Assembly: GCF_004210735.1 (NCBI RefSeq)
Contig: NZ_SDZL01000014.1
Coordinates: 1 to 53,853 of the forward strand
Source: Brevundimonas sp.
Lineage (GTDB): Bacteria > Pseudomonadota > Alphaproteobacteria > Caulobacterales > Caulobacteraceae
Length of the DNA stretch: 53,853 nucleotides
Direction: 5' to 3'
Numbering within the stretch: position 1 is the stretch's first letter; every line of letters begins with the position of its first letter. Positions 35,727-45,420 of this stretch are shown piece by piece. The notes under the pieces are model-generated. The model had not been told where the DNA came from, ran no database searches, and worked only from the letters and a program-made list of their open reading frames with translations. A program made the translations under genes and the position numbers.

Positions 35727-38096
35727 TTATGGGGCATGGGCGTGGTGTTTTTCGACCACTTCGTACCGGTCCCAGACCGCGCGATCCGCAAGAGACCGGA
35801 GGAGCTTCAGATACTCTGCATGGGTCCAGGCCAGAGGCGTGGCCGAGTTGGTGCCCTGGCCCATCGTCTCATTGTGGCGGGTAGGGGCGCCGACGCCGTC
35901 CCAGACCTGCTCGGGCAGCAGCAGGCCAGCGTTGGCGAACCGCTCCATGCCCCGCACATAGGTCTGGCGAATGCCGTCCAGGGTCGCGGAATCGATGCTC
36001 CCGGCCTGTAGGGCGCGGGCCAGTTCATAGTGACCGCGCTCGCCGGTGAAGAAGGGCCAGACCCGGCCGCGCTGGCCAGGCGCCATCACGCCGCCGACGC
36101 CATAGCCCTTGCCGTCTGACACGTCCTCTCCATAGCCATCGACGCCATAGCGCCGCCAGCCGGGCGTCTGATCGCCCTCGGGGCCGAAGTCGTAGCGAAC
36201 GCGGTGCATGTCCTCGCGCGCCGTGTCGTCATACTCGCCCAGGGTGTCGAGGATGTGCGGATCGTCGGCCCTTCGCACGCCATAGCGCACCAGCTCCAGA
36301 AAGCCGCCGTCGATCACCTGGTCCTCGGGCGGCGCGATCTGGCCGTTGGCCTCGCCGATCAGGGCCTTGTCGTTGGGGTCGGTGTTGCGGGTGATGCGAA
36401 CATAGTAGCGCCCGTCGCCGAAGTCGCCGCTGGTCGTGAACATCGTCGCCTCGATCTGTGAGGCATAGCGGTCGGCGGCGGCCTGATAGCGATCCGCGCC
36501 GGCCGAGTCGCCCACCGCCCGCGCCATCTCGGCGGCGACCGTCAGGCCGGCCACAACCGAGGCGGTGGTGGAGGGCGAATAGCCCTGCTGCTCCTCCCAC
36601 CGCTCCTGCTGGGTGAAGGGCGGGCGGATCTCGTTCTGGTTCCAGTCGATGTCGACGACACCGCCGTCGACCAGGAAGTCGGCCGCAGGTTTCAGCATCC
36701 TGGCGTACATGTCGCGCATGTCCGCATCGCTCAGCCAGCCCAGCGTCCAAAGGCGGTGGCCCAGCATGATCGGCATGGCCGTCTGGTCCAGCTGGACCGC
36801 CATCCACTCCAGCGTGCCATCGACGTGGGTCTTCTGCAGGAACCAGCCGCCGTCGCCCTTGTTGCCCGGCGTTTCCTGGCCGACCTGGACCTGCGGCAGA
36901 TAGTGGAAGGCGGCGAGCGGGGTCTCACGGTCACCCAGCGCCGCGAAGGCCATGGCGACCTGATAGAAGTCGCGCGGCCAGACGGCCTTGTAGCCGGTCG
37001 AGGGCCTGGACGCGTCAACCGTGTCGCCCCACGGGTTCGACAGCGACGCGATCAGGGCGCCGGCGTAGGTGTGGTCTTCCAGGGCCTTGATCATCAGGGC
37101 CGAGGAATAGGCCAGCTTGCCGCCGTCCGTGCTCTGCGCCGCCAGGCGCGGCAGTTCGGACAGGGAGGCGATATAGTCCTCCCAGCCCAGGTGTTCGCCT
37201 TCGCCGTTGAAGCGCCTCAGCACCTCGTCCAGGCCGACGGCCAGGGCGGCGTCGGCCTGGCTCTCAGCCGCCGCGCGGCTGTCGCCGAAACCGATGACGA
37301 AGTCGCGGCTCAGGCTCTGACCCTCTTCCAGGCGCGGCAGGGCGCCGGTCAGCATGATGTTCCCGCTCGTCTCGCCGGTGGTCGAATAGGCGGGCAGGGC
37401 GCCGGCCTTCAGCCCGGTCAGGCCGTCGGACACGCCCAGGAAACCGACGCTGGCGGCCTCGAACGGGGCGCTGGGGCGCAAGGCCAGATGGACGTTTCCT
37501 TCATGGGCGTAGAGGCCGGTCGCGGCGGCCTCTCCCTGATCGTCCACGCCGGTGTTGGCCATGTGCGGCTCCAGCAGGACATAGGGCGTCGCGCCGCCCT
37601 TCAGCGCCTGCACGGTGACGCGCAGGACCAGCGCCTGCCGGTCCGGATCGGTGAAGACCTGCTTCTCGATGGCGAAGCGCTCGGCCCTGTCCGTCGTCGT
37701 CACGCGATAGGCAGGCGACAGGGGGCGGCCCTCGGCGTCCTTGTGCAGATAGTCGATGGCGAAGTCGGTGTCCGTCCCTTCGACCGCCAGGCCTTCGTCG
37801 GTCATCACGGCGAGCCGCAGCTGCTTGATCTGGGCCTCGTGGATAAGTCCGTACATCGTCTCGGTCAGGACGCCGTCGGCGATGGAGAACCAAACCTTGG
37901 ACACGGTCCCGGTCGGACCTCCGTCGCGATAAGCGCCATCGACATAGGCCTCATAGGCGGTTCCCGCGCCGACCTTGGCGGCATAGGCCCAGGTCGGGGT
38001 CTCGCCGGGCGCGCCCGGCGCCACTTGGGCGTTGGCGGCTCCGGTCAGGACGGAGGCGGCGGCGCCGGCCAGGATCAGGCTCTTGAAGATGGTCAT
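35727..38096 (-). CDS. GH15 glucodextranase/glucan 1,4-alpha-glucosidase
   Basis: A 789-residue secreted enzyme with a signal peptide (MTIFKSLILAGAAASVLTGA, ending NAQ). The N-terminal beta-sandwich domain is followed by the (alpha/alpha)6 barrel. WPRDFYQ, the general-acid region QERWEEQQGYSPSTTAS (about 498-514) and the base region WPFFTGERGHYEL (about 685) mark GH15. It releases glucose from the non-reducing ends of alpha-glucans. A GTG at 38111 would add five residues; the ATG at 38096 starts the signal peptide. It is the last gene of the minus-strand operon from 42645. Confidence 0.9.
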   Translation of the reverse strand: MTIFKSLILAGAAASVLTGAANAQVAPGAPGETPTWAYAAKVGAGTAYEAYVDGAYRDGGPTGTVSKVWFSIADGVLTETMYGLIHEAQIKQLRLAVMTDEGLAVEGTDTDFAIDYLHKDAEGRPLSPAYRVTTTDRAERFAIEKQVFTDPDRQALVLRVTVQALKGGATPYVLLEPHMANTGVDDQGEAAATGLYAHEGNVHLALRPSAPFEAASVGFLGVSDGLTGLKAGALPAYSTTGETSGNIMLTGALPRLEEGQSLSRDFVIGFGDSRAAAESQADAALAVGLDEVLRRFNGEGEHLGWEDYIASLSELPRLAAQSTDGGKLAYSSALMIKALEDHTYAGALIASLSNPWGDTVDASRPSTGYKAVWPRDFYQVAMAFAALGDRETPLAAFHYLPQVQVGQETPGNKGDGGWFLQKTHVDGTLEWMAVQLDQTAMPIMLGHRLWTLGWLSDADMRDMYARMLKPAADFLVDGGVVDIDWNQNEIRPPFTQQERWEEQQGYSPSTTASVVAGLTVAAEMARAVGDSAGADRYQAAADRYASQIEATMFTTSGDFGDGRYYVRITRNTDPNDKALIGEANGQIAPPEDQVIDGGFLELVRYGVRRADDPHILDTLGEYDDTAREDMHRVRYDFGPEGDQTPGWRRYGVDGYGEDVSDGKGYGVGGVMAPGQRGRVWPFFTGERGHYELARALQAGSIDSATLDGIRQTYVRGMERFANAGLLLPEQVWDGVGAPTRHNETMGQGTNSATPLAWTHAEYLKLLRSLADRAVWDRYEVVEKHHAHAP

Positions 38097-38111
38097 GGGG
38101 AAGTCTTTCAC

Positions 38112-39053
38112 TTAGGCAGGCGTCAGCAGGAATTTCAGCGGCACGTCGAGGCGGCTGTTCCACGACGCCTCATTGTGCTGGGCGCCGGGGAACAGCAGGG
38201 TCTGGAAGTCGCGCGGACCATAGCCACGCTCGCGGAAGACGGCGTCGATGCGGCTCTGGAAGGTGGCGTAGAACTGATCCAGCGTCTCGTCGCCCCGGTC
38301 GAAATAGAAGCGGTGCGAACCGGGCGCTGGCAGGCCGTTCGCCACGACCTGGGTCCAGGCCTCGACCACCTTTTCGCGCCAGACCGCGAGCGCCGCCGGA
38401 TCGTCCAGCCCGTCGATGCGTAGCGGCCAGTGCGTCGACAGACAGGCGGCGGCGCCGAAGACCTCGGGGCGCTTCATCACCGCATAGAGGGAGATCAGCC
38501 CGCCCATGCTGGAGCCCGCGGTCATCGTGTCCGCCGGGCCCGTCAGGGTGCGATACGCGCCATCAATAAAGGGCTTCAGCTCCTCGACCAGGAAGCGCAG
38601 ATAGTCGTCCGACAGGGGCGCGCCGCCATAGAGGGTCTGGACGTCCTCGCGCACCTCTGCGGGCAGGGCGGCGATCAGATCGGCGGGCACGTATTCGCGC
38701 AGGCGCAGCGACGTGTTCCACACCCCGACCACGATGGGCGCGCGCACCTGGCCGTTGCCGATCAGCCGCCCCAGATGCTCGTCCACGCCCCATTCGCCGA
38801 AGGCGGTCTTCGAGGCGTCGAACAGGTTCTGTCCGTCGTGCATGTAGAGGACGGGGTGGCGATCCGATCCCGCCTCATAGCTGGGCGGCAGCCAGACAGT
38901 GACGTTGCGCGGCCGGACATGGGCGGAGGCGAGGTCGGGATGTTCGACCAGCCTGCCGTCGATCGGAGCCTGCGCCGCCGCTCGGCCCGCGAAGGGCAGG
39001 GCGGCCAACAGGCCCAGAGCTGTCCGGCGCGACAGGCCCGCGCCCCCGATCAT
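38112..39053 (-). CDS. Alpha/beta-hydrolase-fold esterase (Esterase D/IroE type)
   Basis: A 313-residue exported protein. The N-terminus has a twin-arginine-like signal (LSRRTALGLLAALPFAGRAAAQ). The domain shows VTVWLPPSYE, LYMHDGQNLFD and the nucleophile elbow GSSMGGLIS, with a C-terminal His in GAQHNEASW. Such putative esterases accompany starch-use loci and may remove acyl groups from the glucan. The ATG at 39053 overlaps the stop of the MFS gene. Confidence 0.87.
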   Translation of the reverse strand: MIGGAGLSRRTALGLLAALPFAGRAAAQAPIDGRLVEHPDLASAHVRPRNVTVWLPPSYEAGSDRHPVLYMHDGQNLFDASKTAFGEWGVDEHLGRLIGNGQVRAPIVVGVWNTSLRLREYVPADLIAALPAEVREDVQTLYGGAPLSDDYLRFLVEELKPFIDGAYRTLTGPADTMTAGSSMGGLISLYAVMKRPEVFGAAACLSTHWPLRIDGLDDPAALAVWREKVVEAWTQVVANGLPAPGSHRFYFDRGDETLDQFYATFQSRIDAVFRERGYGPRDFQTLLFPGAQHNEASWNSRLDVPLKFLLTPA

Positions 39054-40585
39054 GCCCTGTGCTCCCTCACGAACAGGGCCGAGACGGCGGCGATGAAGAA
39101 GCTGATCCCGCCGATGATCAGGGCGTAGAGCGCCTGCCCCTCGAACAGATGGCGCAGGATCAGCCCCAGTATGGTCGCGGCCAGCAATTGCGGCACGACG
39201 ATGAAGATGTTGAAGACGCCCATATAGACGCCCATCTTCCGCCCCGGCAGAGCGCCCGCCAGGATGGCGTAGGGCATGGACAGGATCGAGGCCCAGGCGA
39301 AGCCCACCCCGATCATCGGCAGCCACAGCAGGGCCGGATCGCGGATCAGCGTCAGGCCGATCAGACCGAAGCCTCCCAGCACCAGATTGATCGCATGGGC
39401 GCCGCGTCGTCCCGTGCGCCGGGCCAGGACCGGGATCAGGAAGGCGGCCAGCGCCGCCACGCCGTTATAGACGCCGAACAGCATCCCCACCCAATCGGCG
39501 CCGGCGTTATAGGCCGCACTGGTCGGATCGGACGAGCCGTAGTGGACTGAAGTCACCGTGGCGGTGGTGTAGATCCACATGGCGAACAGGGCGAACCAGC
39601 TGAAGAACTGGACCACGGCCAGGCCCTTCATGGTGTCCGGCATGGCGAAGATGTCGTCGAGAATTTCGGTCAGGCCGTTGGTGCGCGCCGCGCGCCGGAA
39701 AGCCGCCACGGCCAGTTGCAGGGCGCCGAACAGGGCCAGCGCCCCGGCCAGGATGTAGAGCTCCTTCTCCCAGCCTGCGGCGAAGACCACGGCGGCGATC
39801 GCGACGCCCAGCCCCAGGAAGGTCAGGCCGCCCAGACCGTAGAGGCCCGCGTCGCGCTGGGGCGAGGTCGGGACCGGGTCGTTTTCGGCCGCGCCGTCAA
39901 AGGCCGCGACCTGGGCGGGGCTGTATTCCTTCGTTGTGAAGACGGTCCAGAGCACCGCGCCCAACAGACCCGCCGCCCCGATATAGAAGGCGACCTTCAC
40001 GGACAGGGGCACGGCCCCCTCCGCCGCCGTAGAGGCGAGGTTGAAGACATTGGACAGCAGCCACGGCAGGACCGAGGCGAAGACCGCCCCCGCCCCGATG
40101 AAAAAGCTCTGCATCGCATAGCCGGTCGTGCGCTGCTCCTCGGGCAGATTGTCCCCGACGAAGGCGCGGAACGGCTCCATGGTGATGTTGATGGAAGCGT
40201 CCATGATCCACAGCATCGCTGCCGCGAACCACAGGGTCGGGCTGTTCGGCATCAGCACCAGAGCCGCCGAGGTCAGCAGCGCCCCGACCAGGAAATAGGG
40301 CCGGCGGCGGCCCAGCCGCCCCCAGGTCTTGTCGCTGAAATGGCCGATGATCGGCTGGACCAGAAGCCCCGTCACCGGCGCCGCGATCCAGAGGATGGCC
40401 AGGCTGTCGATCTCGGCGCCCAGGGTCTGGAAGATGCGGCTGGTGTTGGCGTTCTGCAGGCCGAAGCCGATCTGGATGCCGAAGAAGCCGACGCACATGT
40501 TCCAGATCGCCCACATCGACAGGCGTGGGCGCACCGCGCGCGGCGTCAGGGTCTCAGCGGACAGGACGGGGGCGGCCTGGCTCAT
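39050..40585 (-). CDS. MFS maltose/oligosaccharide transporter (SLC45-like)
   Basis: A 511-residue carrier with about 12 membrane segments. The start (LSMWAIWNMCVGFFGIQIGF), QPIIGHFSDKTWGRLGRRRP, and the later RRTGRR loop are typical of the GPH/SLC45-like maltose transporters found in Caulobacter and Xanthomonas TonB-linked maltose loci. It brings maltose or maltodextrins into the cytoplasm. It overlaps both neighbours by 4 bp (GH97 upstream, esterase downstream). Confidence 0.88.
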   Translation of the reverse strand: MSQAAPVLSAETLTPRAVRPRLSMWAIWNMCVGFFGIQIGFGLQNANTSRIFQTLGAEIDSLAILWIAAPVTGLLVQPIIGHFSDKTWGRLGRRRPYFLVGALLTSAALVLMPNSPTLWFAAAMLWIMDASINITMEPFRAFVGDNLPEEQRTTGYAMQSFFIGAGAVFASVLPWLLSNVFNLASTAAEGAVPLSVKVAFYIGAAGLLGAVLWTVFTTKEYSPAQVAAFDGAAENDPVPTSPQRDAGLYGLGGLTFLGLGVAIAAVVFAAGWEKELYILAGALALFGALQLAVAAFRRAARTNGLTEILDDIFAMPDTMKGLAVVQFFSWFALFAMWIYTTATVTSVHYGSSDPTSAAYNAGADWVGMLFGVYNGVAALAAFLIPVLARRTGRRGAHAINLVLGGFGLIGLTLIRDPALLWLPMIGVGFAWASILSMPYAILAGALPGRKMGVYMGVFNIFIVVPQLLAATILGLILRHLFEGQALYALIIGGISFFIAAVSALFVREHRA

Positions 40586-42645
40586 CGACGCGGCCTCCGC
40601 CCCAGCGGAACGAAGCGGATCGCCTGGCCGCCGCCGGGCGCTAGGTTGAGAGTCAGGGTGTCGGTCGACGTCACCTCGCGCTGCTCGATGACGATGTCCT
40701 CGCGACGGTCGGTGAAGTTGGCGTCCGGCCCGTCGCGGTAGATCTCGGCCCTATAGCGGCGGCCCGCATCGAGGAAGGTCAGCGGCGCCGACAGGCTCCG
40801 CGGATGCTCGTCGGTCACGGCGCCCAGCGCCCAGACATCGGAGTTGCGGTCCTTCCGGGCGATGGTGACGAAATCGCCGATTTCGCCGTTCAGCACCCGT
40901 GTCTCGGCCCAGTCGACCGGCACGTCCTTGATGAACTGGAAGGGGCCGGGGTTGGCCTCATAGTGGACCAGCAGGTCCGCCGCCATCTGCAGGGGGCTGT
41001 AGATGACGACATAGAGGGCCAGTTGCTTGGCCCAGGTCGTCTGGATGCCGCCGGGGCTGCGCGTCTCCATGCCGAAGATGCCGGGCGTGTAGTCCATCGG
41101 CCCGGCCAGCAGGCGGGTGAAGACCAGATTGGCCTCATGTTCAGGCGGATTGCCGGGCTGGCCCCAGGCGCTGAACTCCATCCCGCGCGCGCCCTCGCGC
41201 GTGATCATGTTCGGATAGGTGCGGCGCAGGCCGGTGTCCTTGAACGGTTCGTGCGCATTGACGGCGATCCGGTGACGGGCGGCGGTCTCGATGACGCGCA
41301 TATGGTGCTGGGCCAGGGGCTGGCTCTCATGCCAGGCGAAGACCATGCGGCCGTCCGGCCCGGCCACGCGCGCACCTCCGGCGTCGGCTACATAGCCGGT
41401 CTTCACCGAACCCACGCCGAGCCGCTCATAGAGGGCCATGGCCGCGTCCAGCTGCTTCTCGTAGTGATAGGCGTTGCCGCCCGTCTCGTGGTGGCCGATC
41501 AGCTGCACGCCCTTGGATCGGGCGTGCGCCGTCACCCGCTCGATGTCGAAATCAGGATAGGTTTCCGTGAAGCTGAAGTCCGAGCCGTTGGCGAACCAGT
41601 CGCCGTCCCAGCCCTTGTTCCAGCCCTCGACCAGCACCCCGCCGAAGCCGTGCTCGGCGGCGAAATCGATGTGCTTGAGGGCGTTCTCGGTGGTGGCGCC
41701 ATGCTTGGGGCCGGAGCCCCAGGACTTCACTTCCAGGTGCATCTCCCACCAGACGCCGACGTACTTCATCGGCTTGAACCAGCTGACGTCGCCCAGCCGG
41801 TTGGGCTCGTTCAGGTTCAGGATCAGGCTGGATTCGGCCAGGCCCGCCGCCGTGTCGCTGATCTGAAGGGTTCGCCAGGGCGTGTGGAAGGGGGCGTCGC
41901 GCACCACGGCGGCGTTGGTCAGGCCGGGCGTCAGCTGGGCGCGGAAGTCGAGCCCCTCGGACCGGCGCAGGTTCATGCCGGAATAGTCGATCAGCGCGGC
42001 CTCATGGATCGAGACGTGCAGGCCGGATTCGCCGCGCACAGTGATGGGCGTCTGGGCGCTGCCGACCGCGCTGATGCGGGTGCGGTTGTAGAGATATTCC
42101 TCGCGGTTCCATTCCCAAGCGGGAATCCACCAGGCGTCGCCGTCCTCGGCCAAGTTGAACTGGGTCAGTTCGGCGCCGATGCGGACCGTCTTCAGACCGT
42201 CCTGTTCGGGGAATTCGTAACGGAAGGCCACACCGTCGTCATATAGGCGCCAGACCAAGTCGAAGCGACGGCGCAGCCCGGCCCGCTCGACATAGGAGAC
42301 GCGCCATTCGCTGTAGTGGTTGCGGACGTAGCGGCGCTCGCCCCAAGGCTGCTCCCAGGTGTCGTCCACTGTGACCGGCTGGCTGGCCGTCAGGGTCAGG
42401 TTGCGTTCCAGCATGGGGGCGTCCGTCAGCAGGAAGCCCAGCCATGAAGTGTTCACCACGGTCCGGCCCAGACGGCTGACGCTGTAGGTGGGGCGACCGT
42501 CGTTGTCGGTCGCCATCTCGACGGTCAGAACCCCGCCCGGCGACGAGGCCCGCACGGCGTTCGAAACGGTCTGGGCGGCGACAGGAGCGCCAAAGGCCAA
42601 GGCGGAAACAGTCCCGAGAGCCAGGAACGAGCGACGCTTCAACAT
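40582..42645 (-). CDS. GH97 alpha-glucosidase
   Basis: A 687-residue secreted enzyme. The N-terminus MLKRRSFLALGTVSALAFGA is a twin-arginine-like signal. GH97 marks are GGVLVEGWNKGWDGDW, VKTGYVADAGG and AVNAHEPFKDTGLRRTYPN; the Glu in the last motif fits the inverting GH97a (SusB-like) type. It cleaves alpha-glucosidic bonds of maltodextrins. First gene of a four-gene overlapping operon (GH97, MFS, esterase, GH15). The ATG at 42645 is preceded by GGGGAAG; the frame upstream to 42699 lacks one. Confidence 0.92.
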   Translation of the reverse strand: MLKRRSFLALGTVSALAFGAPVAAQTVSNAVRASSPGGVLTVEMATDNDGRPTYSVSRLGRTVVNTSWLGFLLTDAPMLERNLTLTASQPVTVDDTWEQPWGERRYVRNHYSEWRVSYVERAGLRRRFDLVWRLYDDGVAFRYEFPEQDGLKTVRIGAELTQFNLAEDGDAWWIPAWEWNREEYLYNRTRISAVGSAQTPITVRGESGLHVSIHEAALIDYSGMNLRRSEGLDFRAQLTPGLTNAAVVRDAPFHTPWRTLQISDTAAGLAESSLILNLNEPNRLGDVSWFKPMKYVGVWWEMHLEVKSWGSGPKHGATTENALKHIDFAAEHGFGGVLVEGWNKGWDGDWFANGSDFSFTETYPDFDIERVTAHARSKGVQLIGHHETGGNAYHYEKQLDAAMALYERLGVGSVKTGYVADAGGARVAGPDGRMVFAWHESQPLAQHHMRVIETAARHRIAVNAHEPFKDTGLRRTYPNMITREGARGMEFSAWGQPGNPPEHEANLVFTRLLAGPMDYTPGIFGMETRSPGGIQTTWAKQLALYVVIYSPLQMAADLLVHYEANPGPFQFIKDVPVDWAETRVLNGEIGDFVTIARKDRNSDVWALGAVTDEHPRSLSAPLTFLDAGRRYRAEIYRDGPDANFTDRREDIVIEQREVTSTDTLTLNLAPGGGQAIRFVPLGRRPRR

Positions 42646-42755
42646 TAGAAAAACTTCCCCACTGAGAGCCCCTTGCCATCCGCCCGCGGAGAGGCGCATG
42701 AAAGAGCAAGATTTGCAGCAAATTTTGCAACGACTGGTTTTGGAGCATCCGTCCC
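42646..42755. promoter_or_regulatory. Divergent promoter with candidate LacI-family operator
   Basis: This gap between the GH97 operon and the lacI-type gene contains TTTGCA-N6-TTTGCAACGAC at about 42712-42734, including the palindrome GCAAATTTTGC. Close copies occur at about 47276 and 47440 in the other divergent promoter region of the locus. Confidence 0.55.
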
Positions 42756-43769
42756 GTGAGCCGAAAGCCCACGCGCCTGGAGGACATCGCCCTGTTGGCG
42801 GGCGTGTCGATCTCCACGGCGTCCCGCGCCCTGAATGATCATCCGGCCGTCAATGACCGCACCAAGCAACTGATCTGGAAGCTGGCGCGCGAGCACGACT
42901 ATCCGTTCCGCCGCTACATGCCCGCAGGCCCCATCGGTGCGGAGGCGACCATCGCCCTGGTCGTGCCCCGTCCTCAGGGTCGCGAAGGTCGATTGAGCGA
43001 TCCGTTCTTTCTGGAGCTGCTCGCCGGCGTCGGCGAGGCCGCGCGAGAGCGGGGCTGCGACCTGATCATGAGCCATCTGGCGCCGGCCACCTACGAAGAC
43101 GTCGCGGCGGCGATGACGACCAGTCGGGCCGACGGCGTCATCTTCCTCGGACAAAGCACGCTTCACGCGGCGTTCAACCGCATGGTCGAGACCGAGGCCC
43201 GCTTCGTCGTCTGGGGCGCCGAGCTGCCGGATCAGCTCTATTGCTCGATCGGATCCGACAACATCAACGGCGGCCGCCGGGCGACCCTTCACCTGGCGCG
43301 GCTGGGTCGAAAGCGGATCGTCTTTCTCGGCGATCTTGATCCGCCCGAAGCGATGCAGCGGCATCGTGGCTATCTGGACGCGCTGGGCGAACTGAAGGTC
43401 GCCGTCGATCCGGCGCTGATCGTGGACGCCCATTTCGAGGTCGAGTCGGCGGAGGCTTCCGTCGAGGCCCTGATCCGGCGCGGCGTGGCGTTTGACGGCG
43501 TGGTCTGCGCCAGCGACCAGATCGCGCTGGGCGCGGTGCGCGCGCTTCAACACGCGGGGCGTTCGGCGCCGGGCGACGTGTCCGTCATCGGCTTCGATAA
43601 TGTGCCCTTCAGCCGCTACAGCAGCCCGGCCCTGTCCACGATCGCCCAGGACACGATGAAGGCCGGTCGCCTGATGGTCTCCAAACTGCTGGACCACGGC
43701 GGCGACACGGTCGGCCGCTCCGAACGGGTGCCCACCGAGCTGATCGTTCGCGAAAGCTGCGGCGGCTGA
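42756..43769 (+). CDS. LacI-family transcriptional regulator
   Basis: A 337-residue repressor: an N-terminal HTH (TRLEDIALLAGVSISTASRA) with hinge helix, then a periplasmic-binding-protein-like sensor domain (GGRRATLHLARLGRKRI, SVIGFDNVPFSRYSSPALST). It starts with GTG. Its position among the sugar genes makes it the probable local regulator, with a maltose-type sugar as inducer. It is convergent with the GH13_23-like gene, ends 7 bp apart. Confidence 0.9.
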   Translation: MSRKPTRLEDIALLAGVSISTASRALNDHPAVNDRTKQLIWKLAREHDYPFRRYMPAGPIGAEATIALVVPRPQGREGRLSDPFFLELLAGVGEAARERGCDLIMSHLAPATYEDVAAAMTTSRADGVIFLGQSTLHAAFNRMVETEARFVVWGAELPDQLYCSIGSDNINGGRRATLHLARLGRKRIVFLGDLDPPEAMQRHRGYLDALGELKVAVDPALIVDAHFEVESAEASVEALIRRGVAFDGVVCASDQIALGAVRALQHAGRSAPGDVSVIGFDNVPFSRYSSPALSTIAQDTMKAGRLMVSKLLDHGGDTVGRSERVPTELIVRESCGG

Positions 43770-43776
43770 TCCCACC

Positions 43777-45420
43777 TCAGCCGTCCTGCTTCATCAGGAC
43801 GGCGCCCAAAGGCGGCAAGACGCCGGGCAGATGACCCGGATTGACCGCGTCGATCAGGCTGTAGCCCTCCGGCGCCGTCCAGGACTGATCCTCGTGACTC
43901 AGGTTGAACGCGGCTATCAGCCGCTCGCCGGCGCCTTCGCGGGTGAACACCAGAACCGGCTCGATCGACTGCACCGTCATGTCGCCGACCTTCAGCGCCG
44001 GATGGGCGTGACGCAGCGCCAGGATGCGGCGGGTGGCGTTCAGCATGGAGGCGGGATCGGCGTCCTGCGTCTCTACCGCCATGGCGGGATGGCGAGGATC
44101 GACAGGCAGCCAGGGCTCGACGGTCGAAAAGCCTGCGAAGGGCGCTGTCGCGCTCCAGGGCATGGGGGTGCGAGCGCCGTCGCGCCCCAGGGTCTGCGGC
44201 CAGTTGACGATGGCCTCGGGGTCCACCAGTCGATCGTACGGGACCTCGCCCTGCGGCAGGCCCAGCTCTTCGCCATAGTAGATGAAGGCGTTGCCGCGCA
44301 GGGATGTCAGCAGCAACATCAGCATTTCGGCGAGGGCGCGCGGATCGCGGCCCTCGGTCCAGCGCGAGATCGCGCGCGGCGCGTCGTGGTTCGAAAAGGT
44401 CCAGGAGGGCCAGCCTTCGCCCTCCGCCCCGGGCCACATGGCGGCGCCCTGGCGCACGAGTTCGGCGACCATCCGGCTCGCATACAGATACAGAAAGCCG
44501 TAGGCGCTGTGCAGGTGGCGATTATCGGCCGTGTATTCGGCCATCTCCCGGTCAGCATGGTCGCCTCCCACCTCGGCCACGGTGAAGCGGTCGCCCGGAT
44601 AGGCGTCGGTCAGCGCCCGGACCCGTGCCAGGAAGGGCGCGATGTCGGCGTGGGACTGATTGTGGATCTTGTCCTGGAAATCGAAGGGGCGGGTGCGCTT
44701 GCCGCCCGGAGGCAAGGCCGGATTGTCCTTGAGGTCGGGATCGTGCATCGAGAAATTGATGGCGTCCAGACGAAAGCCATCCACACCCCGGTCCAGCCAG
44801 AACCGCCCCGCCGCCAGCAGAGCGTCCTGCACCGCCGGATTGTGCCCGTTCAACTGGGGCTGCTCCGGCAGGAAATTGTGCATGTAGTACTGGCCCCGTC
44901 GCGCATCCCAGGTCCAGCCAGGTCCGCCGAACACCGACTGCCAGTTGTTCGGCGGCGAGCCGTCGGCGCGGGCGTCGGCCCAGACGTACCAGTCCGAATA
45001 GGGACCGGTGCGGTCAAGGCGGCTGGCCTTGAACCAGTCGTGCTGATCGGAGGTGTGCGACCAGACCTGGTCGATGATGATCTTCAGTCCAAGGCCGTGC
45101 GCCTTCTCCACCAGCCGGTCGAAATCCGCCAGGGAGCCGAATATCGGATCGACATCGCAATAGTCGGCGACGTCATAGCCGAAGTCCTTCATGGGCGAGG
45201 TGTAGAAGGGCGAGATCCAGACGCCGTCCACGCCGAGCGATGCAATATGCTCCAGATGGGCGGTGACGCCGTTCAGATCGCCGATGCCGTCGCCATTGCT
45301 GTCGGAAAAACTACGGGGATAGACCTGATAGATGACCGCGCCGCGCCACCACTCCTGATGAGCATCTTCGGCCTGCCGGCCTTGCGGCGCGGTGACGACA
45401 TTAAGGGTCGCAAGAGTCAC
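43777..45420 (-). CDS. GH13 alpha-glucosidase (GH13_23-like)
   Basis: A 547-residue enzyme without a signal peptide, so probably cytoplasmic. Motifs are YQVYPRSFSDSNGDGIGDL, the nucleophile region GVDGFRLDAINF, the acid in FTVAEVGG and FSNHDAPR. It hydrolyses short malto-oligosaccharides imported by the MFS carrier. The GTG at 45420 overlaps the stop of the upstream amylase (GTGA) and gives the normal family length; the longer frame to 45531 lies inside that gene. Confidence 0.92.
   Translation of the reverse strand: MTLATLNVVTAPQGRQAEDAHQEWWRGAVIYQVYPRSFSDSNGDGIGDLNGVTAHLEHIASLGVDGVWISPFYTSPMKDFGYDVADYCDVDPIFGSLADFDRLVEKAHGLGLKIIIDQVWSHTSDQHDWFKASRLDRTGPYSDWYVWADARADGSPPNNWQSVFGGPGWTWDARRGQYYMHNFLPEQPQLNGHNPAVQDALLAAGRFWLDRGVDGFRLDAINFSMHDPDLKDNPALPPGGKRTRPFDFQDKIHNQSHADIAPFLARVRALTDAYPGDRFTVAEVGGDHADREMAEYTADNRHLHSAYGFLYLYASRMVAELVRQGAAMWPGAEGEGWPSWTFSNHDAPRAISRWTEGRDPRALAEMLMLLLTSLRGNAFIYYGEELGLPQGEVPYDRLVDPEAIVNWPQTLGRDGARTPMPWSATAPFAGFSTVEPWLPVDPRHPAMAVETQDADPASMLNATRRILALRHAHPALKVGDMTVQSIEPVLVFTREGAGERLIAAFNLSHEDQSWTAPEGYSLIDAVNPGHLPGVLPPLGAVLMKQDG

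Noticed and set aside
35549-35791. 80-codon minus-strand frame at the island edge
   Set aside because: Overlaps the GH15 C-terminus in another frame and has no supporting start or domain.
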